From assembly GCA_945860335.1 (NCBI GenBank), contig CAMAQW010000065.1, forward strand, positions 1 through 9,322: DNA of 9,322 nucleotides, given 5' to 3'. Source of the stretch: Sediminibacterium ginsengisoli (GTDB lineage: Bacteria; Bacteroidota; Bacteroidia; Chitinophagales; Chitinophagaceae). Every line of letters begins with the position of its first letter. The first letter of the stretch is position 1. The notes under the pieces are model-generated. The model searched no databases and was not told the DNA's origin. It worked only from the letters and a program-made list of their open reading frames with translations. Position numbers and translations under genes: made by a program. Of this stretch, positions 1-6,143 are shown piece by piece.

Positions 1-197
1 AAGAAATTCCATACTTCCTTTTTCCAATCGTATTTAAAAAATGGAAGACCCGCTGGTATACAAGCCGCACATATATGCCGTAGGTTAGAAGAAATACCAA
101 AAGTTTTATTGCCTAAAATTAAAAGTGCTGGAACTATAAGTCCAATTAAAATACCCGCTACATACCAGGGCCAGGGTTGTTGAATTTGTTCCATCAT
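1..197 (-). CDS. YeeE/YedE family sulfur transporter, N-terminal part (3' end outside window)
   Basis: An inner-membrane protein of the YeeE/YedE (DUF395, sulfur transport) family, of which only the first 65 residues are in the window. I translated the minus strand from the double Met at 197/194. The visible protein begins with a hydrophobic helix at about residues 9-29. A loop follows with the family-type sequence LRHICAACIPAG (Cys43, Cys46), then FFKYDW and a Trp/Lys-rich stretch. Members of this family include the thiosulfate importer TsuA, in which membrane-embedded cysteines matter for transport, so thiosulfate or a related sulfur species is the likely substrate. Its start lies 15 bases after the stop of the TsdA-like cytochrome gene, so it is the fourth visible gene of the tauE operon. 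Either Met could be the start. Substrate and direction are inferred from family and context. Confidence 0.82.
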   Translation of the reverse strand, partial: MMEQIQQPWPWYVAGILIGLIVPALLILGNKTFGISSNLRHICAACIPAGLPFFKYDWKKEVWNF

Positions 198-212
198 GCT
201 TGTTTGTTTTTT

Positions 213-1187
213 TTATTTTTTATAAAATTTTTGAATGGGTGTAAAAGGCCCATACTTATGCTGTGTTTCAGAAAAATCGTCGGCGTATGGACCAAAAGCA
301 AAATCTAGTGGCTTTTTATCATACTTGGGCCAGTCATTACCCTGATTTTTATGCGGGCGGGGTTGACTGTTTACATAGGCGGCTACATCCCAACACTCCT
401 CGTTGGTTAATGTTGGATTATTATGTGTAGCAATGGCAAAAGGCATGTTGTTTTTTACATAACCTGCAAAACTACTAATCCTATAAAGCCCGGCGCCATC
501 GTTGTAACTATGCTGACCCCATAATGGTGGATACGCATATTCAATATTATCAGGTGTTAATTGTCCTTCACCATTAGCGCCATGACAACTCATACACTGC
601 GTGGTATACACCTGCTTACCTTTTACAGGATCTGCAGCACGGTCTAAATAGGCTAGCTTTTCGATGCCCGAACCATGTGGCTTTTGCCCTTTTTGTACAT
701 CTTGACCTATCCATTTAATGTACGCGTATATCGCTTTAAATTCTCTACTATTACTATCTACCGCTGTACCGTTTAAACTTCTTTCCATACAATCAGCTAC
801 ACGCTTATAAATACTTTCTACCTCTCCACTTCTATCTCTAAATTTTGGATAGTTAGCAAATACAGCCGCGTAATTATTACCCCAGGCTTTAGCACCTGCT
901 TGTAAATGACAGTTCTGACAGTTCATGCCATTGGTGATTTGTGCCACACTTCCCTTAGGTCCTAAATATTTTGCCGTATGCGCAATTAAATCTTGACCAT
1001 AAATTACCAGTTTACGCTCCTCGCCACTCACCGTATTATCGGTGTAAATACTTGGTGCTACCCAGGTACTATCTTTTACCGCAAGTGTGCTGTTCATTTT
1101 AAAAATGTCGCCACGTATAAAACTTACCATAAAATAAAGTAGCACAAGTGCAGCTGCACCCATAAATACTATGTATTGTTTTTTCAT
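213..1187 (-). CDS. tsdA: TsdA-like diheme cytochrome c (thiosulfate dehydrogenase / tetrathionate reductase family)
   Basis: A periplasmic c-type cytochrome of 324 residues with two CxxCH heme-binding motifs, C90-QN-CH94 and C198-MS-CH202, one per cytochrome domain. An N-terminal hydrophobic segment (about 5-23) has no lipobox or clear cleavage site and probably acts as a membrane anchor. Between the hemes the stretch around residues 129-140 (KRVADCMERSLNG) resembles the TsdA family, where a Cys at this place is the unusual axial ligand of the active-site heme. Cys133 is the candidate here. Met248 in NNMPF is a candidate ligand for the second heme. TsdA enzymes oxidise two thiosulfates to tetrathionate, and some work mainly in reverse. 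The gene sits between the porin (9 bases upstream) and YeeE/YedE (15 bases downstream), both fitting sulfur-anion handling. Cytochrome c is certain. The TsdA assignment rests on motif memory and context, and the direction of reaction cannot be read from the sequence. Confidence 0.8.
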   Translation of the reverse strand: MKKQYIVFMGAAALVLLYFMVSFIRGDIFKMNSTLAVKDSTWVAPSIYTDNTVSGEERKLVIYGQDLIAHTAKYLGPKGSVAQITNGMNCQNCHLQAGAKAWGNNYAAVFANYPKFRDRSGEVESIYKRVADCMERSLNGTAVDSNSREFKAIYAYIKWIGQDVQKGQKPHGSGIEKLAYLDRAADPVKGKQVYTTQCMSCHGANGEGQLTPDNIEYAYPPLWGQHSYNDGAGLYRISSFAGYVKNNMPFAIATHNNPTLTNEECWDVAAYVNSQPRPHKNQGNDWPKYDKKPLDFAFGPYADDFSETQHKYGPFTPIQKFYKK

Positions 1188-1196
1188 GGTTACACT

Positions 1197-2600
1197 TTAA
1201 AAATGAAAGTTTACAATAAAATTTAAATGACCCATATCCACTTTATTGATATAATACTTAGGATTATTGTAGGTATTACCCATAGCATCCTTGTAAAAAT
1301 AAATCAGTTGCGCTTCCCAACCTTTTAAATGTTTCGCAAATACATAACGTACATCTAGATTGTATTGCACATATGAAGGAAGCGCATATTTATTGAGCGC
1401 ATAATTTGTTACATCTGGCAGGTTAAAATAGCCAGCGCCCAACTGAACCGTTAGCGGCGCTTTGGGTGCTTTGTATTTTGCTTTTAACACATAAGCACTT
1501 ACACCACCCACACCTTCATTTCTTTCACCCATTAAAAAAGTATAAAAAGGATCACGTCCCCACTCACGAGGCATTAAATAACGACCCTTTTTGGTAATGC
1601 GGGTATAGTTTAATGAATAATCCCATGCGCCTAATTTTTTACCAAGCCTAGCACCCATTACTAAACTAGATTGATTTGGATTAAAATAGGTTTTTGCGGC
1701 GTCATTGTTACCGCCCTTATTTACCACTGTTTGCGTTATTAATTGCAGGCCGTAATAATAGGGATGCTTAGTTGTTGGCGTTTTATCGAGTTGCATCAAA
1801 CTACTATTAAATATATTTTGGACCCATAAATTTGAAACTTGTATGCTATGGTTCTTTAAAATGTTTAATTCAGCGCCAACAAGTGCAGCTCCACTAGATT
1901 CAAGTGCATTTTTATATCCGGATTTTGTGCCATCCATATTTACACCCACAGGGTAAAGCCCAATAGACTCCGCTGTATGATACCATGCTACGGTACTACG
2001 TGGCGAAAATTTATTTAGCCAACCTGCATACCATTTATTTTCTTTGTTTTTATGTTGTAACCAAAGGCCCTGCGCCGCTGTGGGGCGCATCCTGCCATCT
2101 TGTAAATTAATAAATGGCGTATTGAGTAACTGCTTACCTACTGTAAACGTTGTTTTGTTTTTTTGGTATTGAAGGTATAATTCCTCGATGCGGTTTACAC
2201 GTTTTTTATTGGCAGGATCTGTGATATCAAATAGCCCAAGCTCGTACCTGTTTAATGCGCCTGATAATGGATGCGCCATGGTAAGATCCGATGAAAAAGC
2301 ATCGTACACAAAAAAACCACTTACGCCTAGCTTTACATGGTACACCGGTTTAGAAATAAACTGAATTCCACCGCCCACTGCCTGCGCATATTCTATGTCA
2401 CTATTTTTATTAAAATTAGAGCTAAAAAAACTGCGCAGATTACCATGAATGGTACCCAGTTTAAAACCGTTGTTTTTATTACTACTGTCTAATAGTTTAC
2501 TAGACTTACCCCACAACTTAGGATCTTCATGCAGCTCTTGGTGCTGGGCATACGAAACAGTAGTGCATAATAACAATGCAGCGGCGAATAATTTTTTCAT
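1197..2600 (-). CDS. OprD-like outer-membrane porin
   Basis: A 467-residue outer-membrane beta-barrel protein. It has a signal peptide (residues 1-18, ending SYA before Gln19), then alternating polar/aromatic strands throughout, and ends in an aromatic residue (NFHF), as barrel proteins recognised by the BAM machinery do. Residues about 153-181 (VGKQLLNTPFINLQDGRMRP and the following AAQGLW) match the pattern of OprD-family porins, in which a short-strand motif plus Asp-Gly/Ser-Arg precedes the 'P..F.G' segment. OprD-type porins pass small, often anionic solutes. The gene starts 6 bases from the tauE stop and ends 9 bases before the cytochrome start, so it is co-transcribed with both. By context it may let thiosulfate, tetrathionate or sulfite cross the outer membrane. 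It could instead be a more distant Bacteroidota porin family, as the substrate is not visible in the sequence. Confidence 0.72.
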   Translation of the reverse strand: MKKLFAAALLLCTTVSYAQHQELHEDPKLWGKSSKLLDSSNKNNGFKLGTIHGNLRSFFSSNFNKNSDIEYAQAVGGGIQFISKPVYHVKLGVSGFFVYDAFSSDLTMAHPLSGALNRYELGLFDITDPANKKRVNRIEELYLQYQKNKTTFTVGKQLLNTPFINLQDGRMRPTAAQGLWLQHKNKENKWYAGWLNKFSPRSTVAWYHTAESIGLYPVGVNMDGTKSGYKNALESSGAALVGAELNILKNHSIQVSNLWVQNIFNSSLMQLDKTPTTKHPYYYGLQLITQTVVNKGGNNDAAKTYFNPNQSSLVMGARLGKKLGAWDYSLNYTRITKKGRYLMPREWGRDPFYTFLMGERNEGVGGVSAYVLKAKYKAPKAPLTVQLGAGYFNLPDVTNYALNKYALPSYVQYNLDVRYVFAKHLKGWEAQLIYFYKDAMGNTYNNPKYYINKVDMGHLNFIVNFHF

Positions 2601-2606
2601 ATATAA

Positions 2607-3419
2607 TTAATGTCCGCTACCTGCCTGAAAAAATAATTGTTGTGCGAGTATGTAAATACCCATGAGTAGCACAAACCAACCAAAGCCTTTTTTAAGTTTG
2701 TTACCATCTATTTTTGTACTGAGCCTATCGCCTATAAAAATACCAGCAATAGCCAGCGCCGTTACCGATAATAGAAAGGTCCAATCCATAGAGTTATTAC
2801 CTAAATCACCGGTAAATCCAATCAGTGATTTTGCTGCTATAATAAGTAATGAGGTTCCCACTGCTTGTTTCATAGGCAGTTTGCTAAGCATCACTAGTGC
2901 TGGGATAATTAAAAATCCACCACCTGCACCCACAAGGCCTGTAAGCATACCTACAAGTGCCCCTTCTACTAATATGAGCGGATAATTAAATTTTTGCTGC
3001 ACTGGTTCGTCTTCATATGTTGAAGCCTTAGAACGAATCATAGAAAAAGAAGCGGCTACCATGAGTACGGCAAAAAGCAGCATCATAAGTAGTGGCTTGG
3101 TTATTTCAATACCTGCAATGGTTCCTAGCTGAGAAGGTATGGATGGCACCAAATATTTTCTAGTAGCAAATACAGCTACAATAGAGGGGATACCAAATAT
3201 GATAGCCGTTTTAATATTTACAAAACCCTGTTTGTATTTAGGCCAGGCACCTACAAGGCTACTGGCACCTACAATAAATAAAGAATAGGCTGTAGCAAGT
3301 ACCGGTTCTACTCCAAATAAGTATACCAAAACGGGTACCGTTAATATACTTCCGCCGCCACCAATAAGGCCCAGTGAAATCCCAATTAAAATGGACGCTA
3401 GGTATCCAATTATTTCCAT
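2607..3419 (-). CDS. Sulfite exporter TauE/SafE family membrane protein
   Basis: A 270-residue integral inner-membrane protein made almost wholly of hydrophobic helices. It has the internal two-fold repeat typical of TauE/SafE. The first half carries GLIGGGGSILTVPVLVY (about residues 17-34) and the second the matching GLVGAGGGFLIIPALV (about 161-176), separated by a short charged cytoplasmic stretch (residues about 130-143, with DEPVQQK). Family members export sulfite, sulfoacetate, thiosulfate or related anions. A tauE gene also occurs in the cst operon of Staphylococcus aureus next to cstB, the counterpart of the dioxygenase gene to the right here. This is the first gene of the leftward operon. 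Its ATG lies about 12 bases from the transcription start predicted from the CAnnTTTG element at 3436-3443. The family is clear, and the exported anion is inferred. Confidence 0.93.
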   Translation of the reverse strand: MEIIGYLASILIGISLGLIGGGGSILTVPVLVYLFGVEPVLATAYSLFIVGASSLVGAWPKYKQGFVNIKTAIIFGIPSIVAVFATRKYLVPSIPSQLGTIAGIEITKPLLMMLLFAVLMVAASFSMIRSKASTYEDEPVQQKFNYPLILVEGALVGMLTGLVGAGGGFLIIPALVMLSKLPMKQAVGTSLLIIAAKSLIGFTGDLGNNSMDWTFLLSVTALAIAGIFIGDRLSTKIDGNKLKKGFGWFVLLMGIYILAQQLFFQAGSGH

Positions 3420-3435
3420 GATTTTTAATTTGACA

Positions 3436-3443
3436 CAAAAGTG
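3436..3443 (-). promoter_or_regulatory. -7 promoter element for the tauE operon
   Basis: On the minus strand this reads CACTTTTG, seven of eight positions matching the Bacteroidota -7 consensus TAnnTTTG. No TTG-type -33 element sits at the usual distance upstream. Instead the palindrome at 3465-3480 ends 21 bases upstream, the same spacing as in front of the dioxygenase gene. The predicted start is near 3431, giving a leader of roughly 12 bases. Prediction by eye only. Confidence 0.5.
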
Positions 3444-3464
3444 CCTTTATAAAAATAAAAGATA

Positions 3465-3480
3465 GGTGATAAATGTCACC
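3465..3480. promoter_or_regulatory. CRP/FNR-type operator between tauE and the DsrE-family gene
   Basis: GGTGATAAATGTCACC is an inverted repeat with a GTGA-N6-TCAC core, the same core and spacing as the E. coli CRP site and related to FNR-type sites. It matches the second copy at 3971-3986 in 13 of 16 positions, including the flanking GG. It lies in the 111-base divergent gap. Its centre (3472.5) is about 41.5 bases upstream of the start predicted for tauE, the class II activator position. For the rightward gene no convincing -7 element lies at the matching offset, so its role there is open. The protein that binds is inferred, and no regulator gene is in the window. Confidence 0.6.
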
Positions 3481-3530
3481 AACCCAATTTTTACGTCATA
3501 AAAGTATAAAAATGAATTAAATTGTGGGAT

Positions 3531-3962
3531 ATGAAAAACTCAATCCTTTTGTTTGCATTTTGCTTTTTGGGTTTTGGCTCAATTGCCATGGCTCAAAACA
3601 GTACAGCAACAACTTCACACAAAGTGGTCATACAACTTAACAGTGCCGATACGGCTGCATGGGGTGGCGTTATTGGTAACATCAAAAACCTATCTAAAAT
3701 TTGGCCCGAGCATTTACAAATTGAGGTGGTGGTGCATGGAAGAGCACTTGATTTTTTAGTAGCCTCAAAATCACATTTAGTCAATGATGTAGAACAGCTA
3801 TCTAAAAAAGGTGTTGTATTTAACGCTTGTGAAAACACCATGGGTAAATATGGCATAACAAAGCAAATGCTTATACCATCAGTGTTTACGGTGCCATCGG
3901 GCGTAGGCGAAGTGATTTTAAAACAAGAACAAGGTTGGAGTTACTTAAGGGCTGGCTATTAA
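3531..3962 (+). CDS. Secreted DsrE-family protein
   Basis: A 143-residue protein of the DsrE/DsrF-like fold with a signal peptide. I take the ATG at 3531 as the start; an in-frame TTG at 3522 would only add MWD/LWD before the signal sequence. Residues 1-21 (hydrophobic core, ending AMA before Gln22) look like a cleavable Sec signal, so the mature protein should be periplasmic. The body shows the family layout: KVVIQLNSAD (31-40), IEVVVHGRALDFL (64-76), then VFNACENTM with the single conserved Cys100, and a C-terminal GVGEVILKQEQGWSYLRAG. Cytoplasmic DsrE/TusD relatives carry sulfur as a persulfide on such a Cys, so sulfane-sulfur binding in the periplasm is plausible but inferred. It lies divergent from tauE and 86 bases ahead of the dioxygenase-rhodanese gene on the same strand. 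Confidence 0.85.
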   Translation: MKNSILLFAFCFLGFGSIAMAQNSTATTSHKVVIQLNSADTAAWGGVIGNIKNLSKIWPEHLQIEVVVHGRALDFLVASKSHLVNDVEQLSKKGVVFNACENTMGKYGITKQMLIPSVFTVPSGVGEVILKQEQGWSYLRAGY

Positions 3963-3970
3963 TGTAGTAA

Positions 3971-3986
3971 GGTGATATTTGTCACA
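3971..3986. promoter_or_regulatory. CRP/FNR-type operator ahead of the dioxygenase-rhodanese gene
   Basis: GGTGATATTTGTCACA has the same GTGA-N6-TCAC core as the site at 3465-3480. It begins eight bases after the DsrE-family stop codon and ends 21 bases before a CAACTTTG -7 element (4008-4015), placing its centre about 41.5 bases from a start near 4020. This position suits an activator. It also means the downstream gene has its own promoter and is not only read through from the DsrE-family gene. The binding protein is inferred. Confidence 0.6.
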
Positions 3987-4007
3987 AAAAAATGTTTTTA
4001 GATGCAG

Positions 4008-4015
4008 CAACTTTG
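4008..4015 (+). promoter_or_regulatory. -7 promoter element for the dioxygenase-rhodanese gene
   Basis: CAACTTTG, followed by C, matches the Bacteroidota TAnnTTTG(C) -7 consensus in all but the first base. No -33 TTG is present; the activator-type palindrome occupies that neighbourhood. The predicted start near 4020 leaves about 29 bases of leader to the ATG at 4049. Prediction by eye. Confidence 0.5.
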
Positions 4016-4048
4016 CAGTATTCAAATAAAGCACTTAAAAACGATCTT

Positions 4049-5440
4049 ATGTATTTTCAACACGTATACGACAAAACCTTAGCACAAGCGAGTTATTTTA
4101 TTGGGTGTCAAAAAGCCGGCGTTGCAGCTGTTATTGATCCAAAGCGTGACATAGACACTTACCTAGAAATTGCCAAGCAAAACAACATGCAAATCACGCA
4201 TGTTTTTGAAACACATATACACGCCGATTTTTTAAGTGGCGCTCGTGAACTAGCTGCCGTTACAGGTGCTAAAATGTATTTATCTGATGAAGGTGGCGAA
4301 GGCTGGCAGTATGAATTTGCACACGAAGGCGTTAAACATGGTAGTCAGGTAATGATTGGTAATTTAAAAATTGAAGTTTTACATACACCAGGGCATACCC
4401 CCGAGAGCATTAGCTTTTTATTAACCGACACACCTGCAAGTAAAGAGCCTGTTATGTTATTTACCGGCGACTTTGTATTTGTTGGCGACATTGGACGCCC
4501 CGACTTATTAGAAAAAGCAGCAGGCATGGTAGGTACACAAGATAAAGGTGCCGAACAGATGTATCAGTCCATTAACCTCTTTGCCAACTTACCAGAATTT
4601 ATTCAAGTATGGCCAGGCCATGGCGCAGGATCTGCGTGTGGTAAAGCACTTGGCGCCGTACCTAGTACAACAGTGGGTTACGAGAAAAAAAGAAACTGGG
4701 CATTTAGTTATGGAACCAACAAAGCTGGCTTTATTGATTTCTTATTAACAGATCAGCCAGAGCCGCCAAAGTATTTTGCAAAAATGAAGGAACTCAATAA
4801 AGTAGATCGTCCTTTGTTAACAGAAGTTCCTACCATTAAAGAATTATCTGCTGCCGAATTAAAAGCTGCTACTGCAAAGGGCATCAAATTAATTGACACG
4901 CGTAACAAACAAGATTTTGAAAAAGGATTTATAGAAGGCAGCATTAACATTCAAGGCAACAATTCATTTGCCACTTGGATGGGTTGGTTTGTTTCTTACA
5001 ATGAACAGTTTATACTGGTAGCAAGCACTAGCCAAATGGATGACCTTACCAGAAAATTAATGCGTATTGGTCTTGACAATATTTATGGTTTTGTAGACGC
5101 TGCAAAAATCAACGAACTATCGGATGCTCCGTTGTTAACATCTACCATGGTAAACATTAGTGATGTTAAAGCCAACACAACCGCTGAGATCATTGATTTA
5201 AGAGGTGTGGCCGAATACAACAGTGGTCATATCCCAGGTGCAAAAAATGTATTTGTAGGTACGCTATTACAAAACTTAGATAAAGTTCCAAAAGACAAAC
5301 CTGTAATTATTCATTGCCAAGGTGGTGATAGAGCAGCTATTGGCTATTCATTACTTGTAAAAGAAGGCTATACCAACGTTTCTAATTATAGCCCTGGTAT
5401 GAATGAGTGGATTAAAGAAGGACAAGCTGTGGTGAGCTAA
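4049..5440 (+). CDS. CstB-like persulfide dioxygenase (MBL fold) fused to tandem rhodanese domains
   Basis: A 463-residue cytoplasmic fusion enzyme. Residues about 1-235 form a metallo-beta-lactamase fold of the ETHE1/persulfide dioxygenase type: H56-I-H58-A-D60-F, HTPGH116, GD141 and GH191, followed by a Cys (C197) in GSACGK. Such domains use Fe(II) and O2 to oxidise the sulfane sulfur of glutathione, bacillithiol or coenzyme A persulfide to sulfite. Residues about 266-356 are a rhodanese-like domain whose active loop (VASTSQ, about 324-329) lacks Cys, a pseudo-rhodanese. Residues about 369-463 are a full rhodanese with loop C423-QGGDR. The order dioxygenase, pseudo-rhodanese, rhodanese is that of staphylococcal CstB, which makes thiosulfate from persulfide. 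An upstream in-frame ATG at 3992 would add 19 residues, but that stretch holds the predicted promoter, while MYFQHVYDKTLAQASYFIGC looks like a normal family N-terminus. The persulfide carrier is unknown. Confidence 0.9.
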   Translation: MYFQHVYDKTLAQASYFIGCQKAGVAAVIDPKRDIDTYLEIAKQNNMQITHVFETHIHADFLSGARELAAVTGAKMYLSDEGGEGWQYEFAHEGVKHGSQVMIGNLKIEVLHTPGHTPESISFLLTDTPASKEPVMLFTGDFVFVGDIGRPDLLEKAAGMVGTQDKGAEQMYQSINLFANLPEFIQVWPGHGAGSACGKALGAVPSTTVGYEKKRNWAFSYGTNKAGFIDFLLTDQPEPPKYFAKMKELNKVDRPLLTEVPTIKELSAAELKAATAKGIKLIDTRNKQDFEKGFIEGSINIQGNNSFATWMGWFVSYNEQFILVASTSQMDDLTRKLMRIGLDNIYGFVDAAKINELSDAPLLTSTMVNISDVKANTTAEIIDLRGVAEYNSGHIPGAKNVFVGTLLQNLDKVPKDKPVIIHCQGGDRAAIGYSLLVKEGYTNVSNYSPGMNEWIKEGQAVVS

Positions 5441-5460
5441 CATTAAAAGTTATGCAAATA

Positions 5461-5491
5461 AAAAAGGCCTTCGAAAAACGAAGGCCTTTTT
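5461..5491. terminator. Bidirectional hairpin terminator between the sulfur arm and rplY
   Basis: An 8-bp perfect stem, GGCCTTCG (5466-5473) pairing with CGAAGGCC (5479-5486) around an AAAAA loop, is flanked by AAAAA on the left and TTTTT on the right. Either strand therefore gives a hairpin followed by a U tract. It lies 20 bases after the dioxygenase stop and 22 bases beyond the rplY stop, between convergent genes, and can end both transcripts. Confidence 0.93.
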
Positions 5492-5513
5492 ATTAAAACT
5501 ATAGTTAAGTGTA

Positions 5514-6104
5514 TTACTTCTTTTTAGTTTCTTTAGCAGCTGTTGCTTCTTCTTGCTTTAACTGACGTGTCATTACTACAGAAGCAATAGGAATACGTGG
5601 AGAGTTCATGATCTCTAAACCATTCGCTTTCACGTCTTCTACTCTAATGTTTGCGTTTAGTGCAAGGTTAGTGATGTCTACGTTAATGGTTTCTACTAAA
5701 TCTTTAGGTAAAGCTTTCACTTTTAAAGATTTGATTTTGATAACGAGCTTACCACCTTCTTTAACACCTACAGAAGTTCCAGTAAATTTAAGTGGTAGGG
5801 TTGCTACTACTTTTTTGTCGTCTACTAGTTCTAAAAGATCAAGATGGATTAACGCATCAGATACTTTGTCAAACTGAAGATCTTTTAAGATACATCTGTG
5901 CATTTTACCGTCAACGGTAACTTCAGCAATTTGGAACTCACCAGTGTACACTAAAGGCTTAAATGCCTTCGCAGAAGCGTAAAAATTTACCTCCTGAGCA
6001 CCCCCGTAAATTACAGCTGGCACGTTTTCCTGAGAGCGAATTTGGCGGGCGGCTTTTTTGCCATGATCGGTCCTCAGGTGTCCTTCGATTGTAATTGATT
6101 TCAT
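5514..6104 (-). CDS. rplY: 50S ribosomal protein L25 / general stress protein Ctc
   Basis: The 5S rRNA-binding protein of the large ribosomal subunit, in the long two-domain CTC/TL5 form (196 residues; the short E. coli form has under 100). Residues about 4-92 are the L25 domain, with the expected RxxGKKAARQIR-like start (11-23), NVPAVIYGG (28-35) and the closing LQFDKVSDALIHLDLLEL (75-92). Residues about 98-182 are the C-terminal beta domain, with LPLKFTGTSVGVKEGG and the LPKDLVETINVDIT segment. The tail (182-196) is Lys/Glu/Ala-rich and probably disordered. It starts 39 bases after the prs stop on the same strand, a common pairing in bacteria, and ends at the shared terminator. Confidence 0.96.
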   Translation of the reverse strand: MKSITIEGHLRTDHGKKAARQIRSQENVPAVIYGGAQEVNFYASAKAFKPLVYTGEFQIAEVTVDGKMHRCILKDLQFDKVSDALIHLDLLELVDDKKVVATLPLKFTGTSVGVKEGGKLVIKIKSLKVKALPKDLVETINVDITNLALNANIRVEDVKANGLEIMNSPRIPIASVVMTRQLKQEEATAAKETKKK

Positions 6105-6122
6105 AATAAAAATTTTGGACGG

Positions 6123-6130
6123 CGAAGGTA
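6123..6130 (-). promoter_or_regulatory. Possible -7 element for rplY
   Basis: The minus strand reads TACCTTCG here, seven of eight matches to TAnnTTTG, 18 bases upstream of the rplY ATG. There is no clear -33 TTG upstream, where the prs 3' end lies. rplY may thus have its own start in addition to read-through from prs. Weak support. Confidence 0.28.
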
Positions 6131-6143
6131 AGGAAAAAACCTT

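Noticed and set aside
2662..2985. Plus-strand reading frame of 107 codons inside tauE
   Set aside because: It is antisense to a clearly conserved membrane protein gene, with a low-complexity Ser/Pro/Ile translation and no family resemblance.
3430..3453. TTGACA followed by TATAAA, resembling an E. coli sigma-70 promoter for the DsrE-family gene
   Set aside because: The spacing is only 12 bases, and Bacteroidota primary sigma factor prefers TTG/TAnnTTTG, so it is most likely chance in A+T-rich DNA.
3522..3530. TTG start giving a 146-residue DsrE-family protein
   Set aside because: The ATG at 3531 lies nine bases downstream and begins a standard signal peptide; the extra residues add nothing.
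6105..6143. Possible hairpin (AAGG...CCTT) between prs and rplY
   Set aside because: Only a four- to five-base stem with a long loop; not a credible terminator or riboswitch.
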